Assembly: GCA_045601805.1 (NCBI GenBank)
Contig: JAZSAJ010000045.1
Coordinates: 1-28,831 of the forward strand
Source: SIG607 sp045601805
Lineage (GTDB): Bacteria; Bacillota; Clostridia; Oscillospirales; Acutalibacteraceae
DNA length: 28,831 nt
Direction: 5' to 3'
Translations under genes and position numbers: made by a program
The notes under the pieces: model-generated
Databases searched by the model: none
What the model was told of the DNA's origin: nothing
The model's input: only the letters and a program-made list of their open reading frames with translations
Shown here: piece after piece, positions 13,141-21,336 of the stretch
Position numbering within the stretch: the first letter of the stretch is position 1
How the letters are laid out: the number at the start of each line of letters is the position of its first letter

Positions 13141-14382
13141 TTTTTTGTAAATTTCTTCGGTTGCAATTCTTGCCTTTGCAACATCGGCTTTTTTTGGAAA
13201 ACAGTAATAAAGCCGCTCTTTATTACCAATGCAAATTACATCGCCAATTTCATACCAAAAATAATCGGCGTAAAGTGAATATGCCCAGGTTGGCGGTTGT
13301 GTGTAATTTAATCTTCCGTCACAGCCGGTAAGCGTAAAGCCGTTTTCGGTGTGGGTTAAATTGCCTTTGCCAACCATATAAATTGCTTTGGTGTCTGCCA
13401 GTATTCCAATTTGAACTTCGGTATCAAGTTTATAAGTGCCGTTTTTTAGTTCTTCTTTAACACATTCGCGTTGCCAATTATACCAATCGGGTATATGTGA
13501 AAATTCGGTTTTGCCGTTTAGGGCATTTAACTGACCCAAAGTATTCATTTCATAAACTTTTTTGCAGTGGTTACAGGTTAAATGAATTCCTTTGCCAACC
13601 ATTTCACCCTCTTTTTTACAAGCAGGGCATTTATATAAAATTCTGTGAAGACCATCGGCGCGGAATTTTTCTTTAATTTCGGTTTTTGTTTCAAGTTGCC
13701 TTCTAAAATTATCAAAGGTAAATTCTTTATCTAAAAGTTTGTCAAGTTCGGCGGTGCTTTTTTCTTTTATATCTTTTGTTGTAAAAAGGCATTTCACCTT
13801 TGCGCTAACCTTTGTTTTTCTTAACTGCAAACCGTTGTATAACGGGTCGCGTAAAAAAGCGCCTTCGGTAATAACGGTAATAACAGGAACATTTAACTTT
13901 TTAATAAGCGAACCAAGTTTTCTTGGCAGGGGAGTAGCGGTGCCGTCAAACGAATAACTTGCTTCGGGGTACATAAGAACACTGCAGTTGTTCTTTTTAA
14001 GCGAATGAATAATATCGCCAATAAGCGAAACATCGGTAACAAACTTGTTTGTTGGTATGCAGCCAAGTTTTCGCATTAAAAAGTTTTTGCCAACAAACCC
14101 GTCGGAAGTACAAACTATAGAAAAGGGTTTAGGCCAAAAAATGCGGTAAGCAATTTTTAAATCAATGAATGACGAATGATTCATTAAAATTAAATAAGGA
14201 CCTTTTCCGGCTTCTTCCATTCTGTCAACTGTATAACTAAATTTTGTGGCAAGCAAATCGGGAATAGATATAAGATTAATTAAAGCACCTAAAACACCCC
14301 ACGGTTTATTTGGCCGTTTGTGTTTGGGTGCTTTTATTTTTTGGGTAAAAGAATAATCAACCTTTTTGGTCTTTATTTTCAT
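13126..14382 (-). CDS. PlsC-type acyltransferase with C-terminal zinc ribbon
   Basis: A 418-aa protein. Residues about 45-215 are a phospholipid/glycerol acyltransferase domain: the HX4D motif NHSSFID (about residues 68-74), a Gly-rich FVGKNFLMRKLGCIPTNK and the substrate motif MYPEASYSFDG. This domain normally moves an acyl chain to lysophosphatidic acid or another glycerol-type lipid at the membrane. The second half carries CPACKK and CNHCKK (about residues 254-279), a four-Cys zinc ribbon, then a beta-rich region of unknown role. That addition makes the protein about 170 residues longer than ordinary PlsC. AGGTGA precedes the ATG. It is transcribed away from the dcw cluster. Confidence 0.82.
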   Translation of the reverse strand: MKIKTKKVDYSFTQKIKAPKHKRPNKPWGVLGALINLISIPDLLATKFSYTVDRMEEAGKGPYLILMNHSSFIDLKIAYRIFWPKPFSIVCTSDGFVGKNFLMRKLGCIPTNKFVTDVSLIGDIIHSLKKNNCSVLMYPEASYSFDGTATPLPRKLGSLIKKLNVPVITVITEGAFLRDPLYNGLQLRKTKVSAKVKCLFTTKDIKEKSTAELDKLLDKEFTFDNFRRQLETKTEIKEKFRADGLHRILYKCPACKKEGEMVGKGIHLTCNHCKKVYEMNTLGQLNALNGKTEFSHIPDWYNWQRECVKEELKNGTYKLDTEVQIGILADTKAIYMVGKGNLTHTENGFTLTGCDGRLNYTQPPTWAYSLYADYFWYEIGDVICIGNKERLYYCFPKKADVAKARIATEEIYKKIKDR

Positions 14383-14407
14383 AAGTCACCTCAAAGCTTT
14401 TTTATTT

Positions 14408-14436
14408 ATTTTACATTAGATAAAGCACTAACACAA
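14408..14436 (-). promoter_or_regulatory. Possible sigma-A promoter for the acyltransferase gene
   Basis: On the minus strand TTGTGT (14436-14431), 17 bases, then TAAAAT (14413-14408), about 25 bases before the ATG. The hexamers are moderate matches with ideal spacing. Confidence 0.5.
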
Positions 14437-14475
14437 GAAAAACCAAAAAATTTTTAAAAAAAATAAAAAAAGTAG

Positions 14476-14504
14476 TTGAAATTTTATAATAAATGTTCTA
14501 TAAT
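14476..14504 (+). promoter_or_regulatory. Sigma-A promoter of the dcw cluster
   Basis: TTGAAA (14476-14481), 17 bases, then TATAAT (14499-14504). The expected start near 14511 falls on the first MraZ-type repeat, so a bound repressor would block it. Confidence 0.75.
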
Positions 14505-14511
14505 ACTTGTA

Positions 14512-14561
14512 AAAGTGGTTAAAAGTGTTTAATTTTACCGTAAAAATGGTTTAAAGTGGTT
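14512..14561 (+). promoter_or_regulatory. MraZ operator: four phased AAAGTGGTT-type repeats
   Basis: AAAGTGGTT (14512), AAAGTGTTT (14522), AAAATGGTT (14543) and AAAGTGGTT (14553) are direct repeats with start-to-start distances of 10, 21 and 10 bases, so all face the same side of the helix. They resemble the known AAAGTGG-type MraZ binding repeats upstream of mraZ in other bacteria. They lie just downstream of the -10, which predicts self-repression. Confidence 0.82.
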
Positions 14562-14589
14562 AATTTTAAAGTTTTGGAGGTGATGTTCG

Positions 14590-15015
14590 GTGCTTTACGG
14601 TGGTTATCAATATAATATAGACAAAAAGGGCCGAATGTTCATTCCTGCAAAACTTCGCGATGAACTTGGCGATGAATTTATTATTTGCCGCGGTATTTAC
14701 GGTAAACGCTGCCTTTGTGTTTATTCGCAAACTGAATGGCAAAACTTGGTTGAACAAATTAAAACTTTGCCCAGCACAAAATCAAGCGTAGTTAAACGCT
14801 TTTTGTACGACGGTGCTTTTTCTGTTGAGTGCGATTCGCAGGGAAGAATACTTATTCCGCAAACTTTGCGTGATTATGCCGAACTCACAAGTGAAGCCCA
14901 TATTATTGGTATGGATTCTAATTTGGAAGTGTGGAACACTGAACTTTGGAAAGCCGAAAACGAACAGTACACACCCGAAAGTGTTGCTTCTATTATGGAA
15001 GAACTTAATTTTTAA
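14590..15015 (+). CDS. mraZ: Transcriptional regulator MraZ
   Basis: A 141-aa protein of the usual length (about 143), with two AbrB/SpoVT-type repeats: YNIDKKGRMFIPAKLRDEL near the N-terminus and VECDSQGRILIPQTLRDYA near residue 78. It forms a ring-shaped oligomer that binds the direct repeats upstream of its own gene and tunes the dcw cluster. It starts at GTG, with GGAGGTG 8 bases upstream; an ATG at 14583 is in the wrong frame. It is the first gene of the cluster, 9 bases before rsmH. Confidence 0.95.
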   Translation: MLYGGYQYNIDKKGRMFIPAKLRDELGDEFIICRGIYGKRCLCVYSQTEWQNLVEQIKTLPSTKSSVVKRFLYDGAFSVECDSQGRILIPQTLRDYAELTSEAHIIGMDSNLEVWNTELWKAENEQYTPESVASIMEELNF

Positions 15016-15024
15016 GGTGCTGTT

Positions 15025-15948
15025 ATGGATTTTAAACATCTTCCTGTTTTATTTAACGAAACAATATCGGCACTTAGCGTTAAAAGTGACGGAATATATG
15101 TTGACGGCACAGCAGGTGGCGCTGGTCATTCAACCGCAATAGCAAAACAATTAAAAACGGGTATGTTAATTGCCCTTGACCGCGACCCCGACGCAGTAAA
15201 GGTTGCAACCGAAAGGTTAAAAGAATATCCTGCAAAGGTAATTAAAAGCAACTTTAAAGATATGGATAAAGTTCTTGATGAACTGGGTATTGACAAGGTT
15301 GACGGAATACTTCTTGATTTGGGTGTATCGTCCTTTCAACTTGACGAAGCATCGCGCGGGTTTTCTTATTTAAAAGAAGCGCCCTTAGATATGCGAATGA
15401 GCAAAGAGGGCGTTAGCGCTTACGATTTAATAAAAGATGCAAGTTCTGAAGAACTAACCAAAATTTTTCGTGACTATGGCGAAGAAAAATTTGCATATAG
15501 AATTGCGCAAAAAATTATAGAAACGCGAAACAAAAAAGAAATAAAAACAACAACCGAACTTGCCGAAATTATTGCTTCTGCAGTTCCTGCGGCAGCAAGG
15601 CGCGACGGACACCCGGCAAGAAAATGTTTTCAAGCAATAAGAATAGCCGTAAATGATGAACTTGGCTGTTTACAAGAAGTGCTAGATAAAGCATTTACAC
15701 GTCTAAACAAAGACGGCGTGTTGGCAATAATAACTTTCCATTCTCTTGAAGATAGAATTGTAAAGTTAAAATTTAAAGAATTTACAATTGGCTGTACCTG
15801 TCCTAAAGATTTTCCTGTTTGTGTTTGCGGAAAAACTCCTAATGGCGAACTTGTAACGCGAAAAGCGGTAACGGCAACAAAAGAAGAACTTGAAGTTAAT
15901 AACCGTAGCCGCAGCGCAAAACTTAGGGCAATAAAAAAGATTGTATAA
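15025..15948 (+). CDS. rsmH: 16S rRNA (cytosine-1402-N4)-methyltransferase
   Basis: A 307-aa SAM-dependent methyltransferase (formerly MraW) that modifies C1402 in the ribosomal P site. Motifs are HLPVLFNE at the start, the SAM site VDGTAGGAGHSTAI, LLDLGVSSFQLDEASRGFSY and the C-terminal HPARKCFQAIRIAVNDEL, followed by FHSLEDRIVK. Length matches the family. It lies in its standard place behind mraZ, 9 bases downstream, with GGTG before the ATG. Confidence 0.97.
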   Translation: MDFKHLPVLFNETISALSVKSDGIYVDGTAGGAGHSTAIAKQLKTGMLIALDRDPDAVKVATERLKEYPAKVIKSNFKDMDKVLDELGIDKVDGILLDLGVSSFQLDEASRGFSYLKEAPLDMRMSKEGVSAYDLIKDASSEELTKIFRDYGEEKFAYRIAQKIIETRNKKEIKTTTELAEIIASAVPAAARRDGHPARKCFQAIRIAVNDELGCLQEVLDKAFTRLNKDGVLAIITFHSLEDRIVKLKFKEFTIGCTCPKDFPVCVCGKTPNGELVTRKAVTATKEELEVNNRSRSAKLRAIKKIV

Positions 15949-15964
15949 AAAAACGGAGGCAAAA

Positions 15965-16453
15965 ATGAATAATTTAAAATATTACAACGATTCACTTGCG
16001 TATGATTTTGATATGTTTTTGCCTCGTGAAAAGGCAACGGCGGCAGCACCGCAAGTTGCGCCCAAGAAAAACATAATTAAATTACCTGAAAATATAACTC
16101 ACACAAAAACAAGGACAAAAGCAAAACATAACCAACTTTCAAGCGGTGTTTTTGCGGTTGTTTCTACTGCCATTTTGGTTGTTGCACTTTGCTTAAATAT
16201 AACTTTAAGATTAAAGGTAAACGAATTAAATTCGCAAATCAACCGAACAAAAAGTGAACTTAATACCCTTAATAGCGAAAGTGTTGCGCTTCAAATGGAA
16301 TACGAAAGCAGGGTTTCGTATTCTAACCTTGAAAAAAGTGCGGCGTCTTTGGGTATGAAGAAGTTAGATAAAGACCAAGTTGTATATATTAAGGTAAACG
16401 ACAAGGTTAAGGCAATTAATTCCAATGGTCAAACCATGGTTGCAAACGAATAA
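15965..16453 (+). CDS. ftsL: FtsL-like division protein
   Basis: A 162-aa bitopic protein from the ATG at 15965, with ACGGAGG 5 bases upstream. A cytoplasmic N-terminus of about 60 residues (rich in Ala, Lys and Thr) leads to one membrane helix (about 63-85, SGVFAVVSTAILVVALCLNI). Next come a leucine-zipper-like coiled coil (VNELNSQINRTKSELNTLNSESVALQMEYESR, about 90-122) and a short outer domain. This is the FtsL/DivIC layout, and the position between rsmH and the PBP gene favours FtsL. It would join DivIC and DivIB to activate the septal synthase. Sequence identity in this family is low, so the name rests on layout and position. Confidence 0.8.
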   Translation: MNNLKYYNDSLAYDFDMFLPREKATAAAPQVAPKKNIIKLPENITHTKTRTKAKHNQLSSGVFAVVSTAILVVALCLNITLRLKVNELNSQINRTKSELNTLNSESVALQMEYESRVSYSNLEKSAASLGMKKLDKDQVVYIKVNDKVKAINSNGQTMVANE

Positions 16454-16509
16454 TAAGTTGTGATATACTTATTAAGAGGAAATCATATAAATATTTTGTA
16501 AAACTAAAA

Positions 16510-16537
16510 ACGGGAGTCGGATTTCTTCGGCTCCCGT
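16510..16537 (+). repeat. 12-bp hairpin between ftsL and the PBP gene
   Basis: ACGGGAGTCGGA pairs with TTCGGCTCCCGT around TTTC, with two G-U pairs. An AT-rich stretch follows, not a clean T-run, so it may be a weak terminator, a processing site or an mRNA stabiliser in the 140-base gap. Confidence 0.6.
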
Positions 16538-16593
16538 ACTGGCTATTATTAATATTAAAAAATTTTTTCAAAATACATAAACGGAGGCAGACA

Positions 16594-18849
16594 ATGACTA
16601 AAAAACCAAGCAAACTAATGCTAAAAAGAATGTTTATAGTTCTTGTTACCGTAGTTTTGGTTACGGTATCGGTATGCGGTGTAAGTCTGACTCTTACAAT
16701 GGTGGTAAACGGCGAAAAGCTTCAGGGCATGGCTTCTGAACAACAACTTTACGATAGTTTAATTACGGCGCCGCGCGGAAATATTTACGATAAAAATATG
16801 AATGTCTTGGCAACAAGCACAACAGCATGGACTGTTTATATAACACCAAACGGCATACTTAAATTAAAAGATGAAACAAAAAGGGAAACTATAAGAAATA
16901 AAATTGCTGACGGCCTTGCCGAAATTCTTTCGGTTGACCGTGAAAAAATTTATAACGATACAGGTAAATCTTCTTACTACATAATTGTAAAGAAAAAGGT
17001 TGATAAAACCACTTCTGATAAAGTAAGGCAGTTTTTAGACGAAAATTCATCACTTTCGCTTTCTAAATATGTTGGGTTAGATGAAACAACAAAAAGGTAT
17101 TATCCAAACGGTCGGCTTGCTTCGGTAACTCTTGGCTTTGTAGGCGATGACGACCAAGGACTCGCCGGTATTGAAAGTTATTATGACACCACATTAACCG
17201 GCGAAGCAGGTCGTGTTGTTGCGGCAAAAACAGCATACGGAACCGATATGCCGTTTACATACGAAATGGTTGAAGAGGCAAAACAGGGTAATTCTTTGGT
17301 GCTTACCATTGATAACCGTATTCAATATGTTGTTGAAAAACATTTACGCCAAGCAGTTGAAGATAATAAATGCACCGAACGCGGTGTTTCAATTGTTATG
17401 AATATTAAAACAGGCGAAATTTTGGCAATGGCAGTTACGGGTGACTTTGACCCCAACGAACCATTTACTTTATCGGCCGCAGACCAAAAAATTGCAGATG
17501 CATTAAGCGGAGAAGAGAGAACCAAAAAATTAGCCGAACTTCGTAACAGACAATGGCGAAACAAGGCGGTTTCCGATTCTTACGAACCGGGTTCTGTATT
17601 CAAAATTGTTACCGCCGCTGCCGCACTAGAAGAGGGCGTTGCAAATATTAACAGCACCTTTACTTGCAGCGGTAAAACACAGGTTGCAGGGCAAAAATAT
17701 AATTGTCACAAACATTCGGGACACGGTACTCAAACCTTGCTTCAAGCAACAAGCAATTCTTGTAACCCTGCATTTATAACGCTTGGACAAATGATAGGCG
17801 TTAGCAGTTTTTCAAAATATTTTGAAAGTTTTGGGTTAACTGCTAAAACCGGAATAGATTTACCGGGTGAAACTGCTTCAATTTATTATAAAGCAGAAAA
17901 TATGGGCCCTGTTGAACTTGCTTCGGCTTCGTTTGGTCAGTCGTTCCAAGTTACTCCAATTCAACTTATAACCGCGGTAGCAACTGCAGCAAACGGTGGA
18001 TATCTTGTTCAGCCGCACCTTGTTGCAAAGGTTATTGATAACGAAAAAAATGTAATTGAAACGGCATCAACCGCCTATCGCCGTCAGGTAATTAGTAATG
18101 AAACTTCCAATACTCTTCGCACAATTTTAGAGGGCGTTGTAAACGGCGGTGCAAAAAACGGTTATGTTGCAGGTTTCCGCACAGGCGGTAAAACCGGTAC
18201 AAGTGAAAAACTTACCCAATTAAATCAAACAGGGCAAAAACTTTATGTTGCTTCTTATGTGGCTTTAGCTCCTATTGAAGACCCCGAAATTGCAGTTCTA
18301 GTTTTACTTGATGAACCTCACGGAAACAGTATTTACGGCGGCACAATTTCGGCCCCTGTTGGTTCGGCAATTTTAAGTGAAATTTTACCGTATATGGGTT
18401 TTGAACCCCATTATAGCAACGAAGAACTTAAAGTAAGGGCAATTCCGGTGCCCGATGTTGCAGGTTTGGAACTTGATTCTGCAAAAAGCAAAATTAACAA
18501 AGCAGGTTTAATTTACCATGTTGTTGGAAACGGTGAAAAGGTTGTTTCGCAACTTCCGTCAAGCAATGAAACTCTTTATTCCGGCGGACTTGTAATTCTT
18601 TATACAGAAGAAAATTCAGGCGAACAACAACAGTCGGTTGTGCCAAACTTTATTGGTATGAATGTTTCGCAGTGTAACAGTGTGGCTGCCGAAAACGGAA
18701 TAAATATTGAATTTTCAGGAAATATTTTATCTAGCGCCAATACGCTTTGCTACAAACAAAGTGTGGCAAAAGATACAAAAATTAATAAAGGCCAGGTTGT
18801 AACGCTGTATTTTCGTGACGGCAGTGTTACAGACTTTGATGTGGGATAA
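16594..18849 (+). CDS. Septal class B penicillin-binding protein with PASTA domains (FtsI/SpoVD type)
   Basis: A 751-aa transpeptidase that crosslinks peptidoglycan with the FtsW/SpoVE glycosyltransferase. It has a membrane anchor at about residues 12-34, then the dimerisation/pedestal domain (APRGNIYDKN; RYYPNGRLASVTLGFVG). The transpeptidase motifs are SVFK with S334 and K337, SCN at 389-391 and KTGT at 533-536. Two C-terminal PASTA repeats start near 613 (PVPDVAGLELDSAKSKI) and 683 (VVPNFIGMNVSQCNSVA). PASTA repeats are typical of SpoVD and of some PBP2 proteins. Vegetative PbpB and sporulation SpoVD cannot be told apart here. A GGAGG site precedes the ATG. Confidence 0.92.
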   Translation: MTKKPSKLMLKRMFIVLVTVVLVTVSVCGVSLTLTMVVNGEKLQGMASEQQLYDSLITAPRGNIYDKNMNVLATSTTAWTVYITPNGILKLKDETKRETIRNKIADGLAEILSVDREKIYNDTGKSSYYIIVKKKVDKTTSDKVRQFLDENSSLSLSKYVGLDETTKRYYPNGRLASVTLGFVGDDDQGLAGIESYYDTTLTGEAGRVVAAKTAYGTDMPFTYEMVEEAKQGNSLVLTIDNRIQYVVEKHLRQAVEDNKCTERGVSIVMNIKTGEILAMAVTGDFDPNEPFTLSAADQKIADALSGEERTKKLAELRNRQWRNKAVSDSYEPGSVFKIVTAAAALEEGVANINSTFTCSGKTQVAGQKYNCHKHSGHGTQTLLQATSNSCNPAFITLGQMIGVSSFSKYFESFGLTAKTGIDLPGETASIYYKAENMGPVELASASFGQSFQVTPIQLITAVATAANGGYLVQPHLVAKVIDNEKNVIETASTAYRRQVISNETSNTLRTILEGVVNGGAKNGYVAGFRTGGKTGTSEKLTQLNQTGQKLYVASYVALAPIEDPEIAVLVLLDEPHGNSIYGGTISAPVGSAILSEILPYMGFEPHYSNEELKVRAIPVPDVAGLELDSAKSKINKAGLIYHVVGNGEKVVSQLPSSNETLYSGGLVILYTEENSGEQQQSVVPNFIGMNVSQCNSVAAENGINIEFSGNILSSANTLCYKQSVAKDTKINKGQVVTLYFRDGSVTDFDVG

Positions 18850-18859
18850 GGTGATTTAA

Positions 18860-20299
18860 GTGTTACTTAAACAACTTTTAAATAGTGTTAATAAGGAACT
18901 TGCAAATCTTAATATAAGCGGTGTAACGGCTTCGTCAAACCAAGTAAAAAACGGTTGTGCTTTTGTTTGCATAAAAGGTCTTCGTTTTGATGGCCACGAT
19001 TTTGCTGAAACTGCAATTGAAAGCGGTGCCGTAGTTGTTATTACCGAACACGATTTAGGCATTAAAAATCAAGTTGTTGTAAGCGACACAAGGGCTGCTT
19101 TTGCCGAAATGTCGGCAAATTGGTTTAATACCCCTGCAAAAAAAATGAAACTTATCGGCGTTACAGGAACAAACGGCAAAACTTCTACAAGTTATATGAT
19201 AAAAAGTATTCTTGAAAAAGCCGGACACAAAGTAGGCCTTATAGGTACAATTCAAAATATGATTGGCAACGAAGTTTTCGGAGCCGAAAGAACAACTCCC
19301 GATTCTTATGCCGTTAATGAACTTTTTGATAAAATGTACAAAAGCGGTTGCGAGTATGTTGTTATGGAAGTGTCTTCCCATGCGCTTCATCAAAAAAGGG
19401 TGTATAAATTACCGTTTGCTGTGGGACTTTTTACAAACCTAACTCAAGACCATTTAGATTATCATATTACAATGGAAGAATATGCAAAGGCAAAGGCACT
19501 GCTTTTTGAAATGTGCGATGTTTCGGTTGTAAATTATGATGATGATTACGCGCAAACAATGCTTAATAATGCAAAAAATAAAAAAGTTACTTATTCAATA
19601 AATAACAGCGGTGCAGATTACTTTGCAAAAGATATTAAATTCAAACCCGAAAGCGTTAATTATAATATTTCGGGAAAAGATGAAGTGAATATAAAACTTG
19701 CTATAGGCGGAAAATTTTCTGTATACAATTCAATGCTGGCGGCCATTTGCGCTTTTGAACTTGGTATTGATAAAGAAACCGTATTTTCGGCAATTAACGA
19801 AATTAGGGGTGTAAAGGGCAGGGCAGAACCGGTTGAAAACGATTTTGGCTTTAGCGTTATTATTGACTATGCCCACACACCCGACGGTCTTAAAAATATT
19901 CTTTCAACATTTAAAGAGTGTGAAAAGAATTCTTTAACTGTTTTATTTGGATGCGGCGGTGACCGCGATAAAACTAAACGGCCGCTAATGGCACAAGTTG
20001 CCGCAAGTTTGGCCGATAAACTTATTGTGACAAGCGATAATCCGCGTAGCGAAGAACCAAGCGAAATAATTAAAGATATCTTGGTAGGTATTGATACTAA
20101 AAAACATGATGTAACGGTTATTGAAAACCGTATTGCAGCAATTAATTATGCGGTTGCAAACGCACAAAAAGGCGACATTATTGTTCTTGCCGGAAAAGGA
20201 CACGAAACTTATCAAATTCTAAAAGATAAAACAATTGAACTTGACGAAAGAAAAATTGTTGAAGAAGCGTTAAATAAACGCAAAGGGGAAGTAAAATGA
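18860..20299 (+). CDS. murE: UDP-MurNAc-tripeptide synthetase
   Basis: A 479-aa ATP-dependent Mur ligase that adds the third residue to UDP-MurNAc-L-Ala-D-Glu. Motifs are the ATP loop GVTGTNGKTSTS (K107), VMEVSSHALHQKR, DYAHTPDGL and the specificity motif DNPRSEEP (D393-R396). DNPR is the signature of meso-diaminopimelate ligases, so the wall is probably of the mDAP type. It starts at GTG, with AAGGTGA upstream, and overlaps mraY by 4 bases (ATGA). The normal neighbour murF is missing. Confidence 0.96.
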   Translation: MLLKQLLNSVNKELANLNISGVTASSNQVKNGCAFVCIKGLRFDGHDFAETAIESGAVVVITEHDLGIKNQVVVSDTRAAFAEMSANWFNTPAKKMKLIGVTGTNGKTSTSYMIKSILEKAGHKVGLIGTIQNMIGNEVFGAERTTPDSYAVNELFDKMYKSGCEYVVMEVSSHALHQKRVYKLPFAVGLFTNLTQDHLDYHITMEEYAKAKALLFEMCDVSVVNYDDDYAQTMLNNAKNKKVTYSINNSGADYFAKDIKFKPESVNYNISGKDEVNIKLAIGGKFSVYNSMLAAICAFELGIDKETVFSAINEIRGVKGRAEPVENDFGFSVIIDYAHTPDGLKNILSTFKECEKNSLTVLFGCGGDRDKTKRPLMAQVAASLADKLIVTSDNPRSEEPSEIIKDILVGIDTKKHDVTVIENRIAAINYAVANAQKGDIIVLAGKGHETYQILKDKTIELDERKIVEEALNKRKGEVK

Positions 20300-21318
20300 A
20301 AGATTTAACACCAATTTTGGCTGCAATAATTTCGTTTGCAGTAACTGCACTGCTTGGCTTTGTTGTAATTCCTTTTTTGCACAAACTTAAATTCGGTCAA
20401 ACTATAAGAGAAATAGGGCCGTCTTGGCACAAAAACAAACAAGGTACCCCCACAATGGGCGGTATTATGATGATGGCAGGCGTTTTGGTTGCTTTGTTAT
20501 TTGCATTTGCTATTGCTTTTATAATTAAAGGTGATTTTTATAGCGATATAACCAATAATAAACGCTTTGCAATGCTTGTTTCGGGTGTGGTTATGTCTTA
20601 CGCTATGGGTTTAATTGGCTTTGCCGATGACTTTATAAAGGTTGTTAAAAAGCGTAATTTAGGGCTCACCGCATTACAAAAAACCGTTATGCAGTCTTTT
20701 GTGTGCGCCGCATATTTGGTTGCTTTGGCTTTTGCCGGAATGGACCAAACTTGGCTTCCTTTTATTGGCTTTGTTAATATTACAAAAGGCGCAGGTCTTT
20801 TACTTTGGCCAATTATGTTCTTCTTTATTTACGGTTTTACAAACGCAGTAAATTTAACCGATGGTATTGACGGTCTTGCTTCAAGTGTAACCCTTGTTGT
20901 TTGTTGCACATTTATGCTAATTTCGGGCTTTACTTCGCTTATTGCAATAGATACCTTTGCGGCAATTGCTGCAGGTGCTTGTGCAGGTTTCTTGGTTTGG
21001 AATTTTCATCCGGCTAAAGTGTTTATGGGCGATACCGGTTCAATGTTTTTGGGCGGTATAGTTGTTGCCCTTGCTTTTGGCACACAAAGGCCAATTATTT
21101 TGCTTGCAGCCGGTGTTGTTTACTTGTGCGAAGCGCTTTCGGTTGTGCTTCAGGTTGTAAGTTTTAAACTTACAGGCAAAAGAATTTTTAAAATGAGTCC
21201 CATTCACCATCATTTTGAAATGTGTGGCTGGAACGAAGAAAAAATAGATTTTATTTTTGGGTTCGTTACGCTTTTAGGCGGAATTGTTGCTGTTATACCT
21301 ATTTTACTTAATAAATAA
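20296..21318 (+). CDS. mraY: Phospho-MurNAc-pentapeptide transferase
   Basis: A 340-aa integral membrane enzyme, with about ten hydrophobic segments, that transfers phospho-MurNAc-pentapeptide to undecaprenyl phosphate to make lipid I. Motifs are the N-terminal GPSWHKNKQGTPTMGG, DDFIKV, NAVNLTDGIDGLA with catalytic-type Asp residues, FMGDTGSMFLGG and the C-terminal MSPIHHHFEMCGWNE. The start is translationally coupled to the murE stop. murD, often next, is absent. Confidence 0.97.
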   Translation: MKDLTPILAAIISFAVTALLGFVVIPFLHKLKFGQTIREIGPSWHKNKQGTPTMGGIMMMAGVLVALLFAFAIAFIIKGDFYSDITNNKRFAMLVSGVVMSYAMGLIGFADDFIKVVKKRNLGLTALQKTVMQSFVCAAYLVALAFAGMDQTWLPFIGFVNITKGAGLLLWPIMFFFIYGFTNAVNLTDGIDGLASSVTLVVCCTFMLISGFTSLIAIDTFAAIAAGACAGFLVWNFHPAKVFMGDTGSMFLGGIVVALAFGTQRPIILLAAGVVYLCEALSVVLQVVSFKLTGKRIFKMSPIHHHFEMCGWNEEKIDFIFGFVTLLGGIVAVIPILLNK

Positions 21319-21336
21319 TTTTCGGAGTGTGTTATA

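Noticed and set aside
14583..14589. ATG start for mraZ at 14583
   Set aside because: It is in a different frame; the GTG at 14590 gives the conserved MraZ N-terminus.
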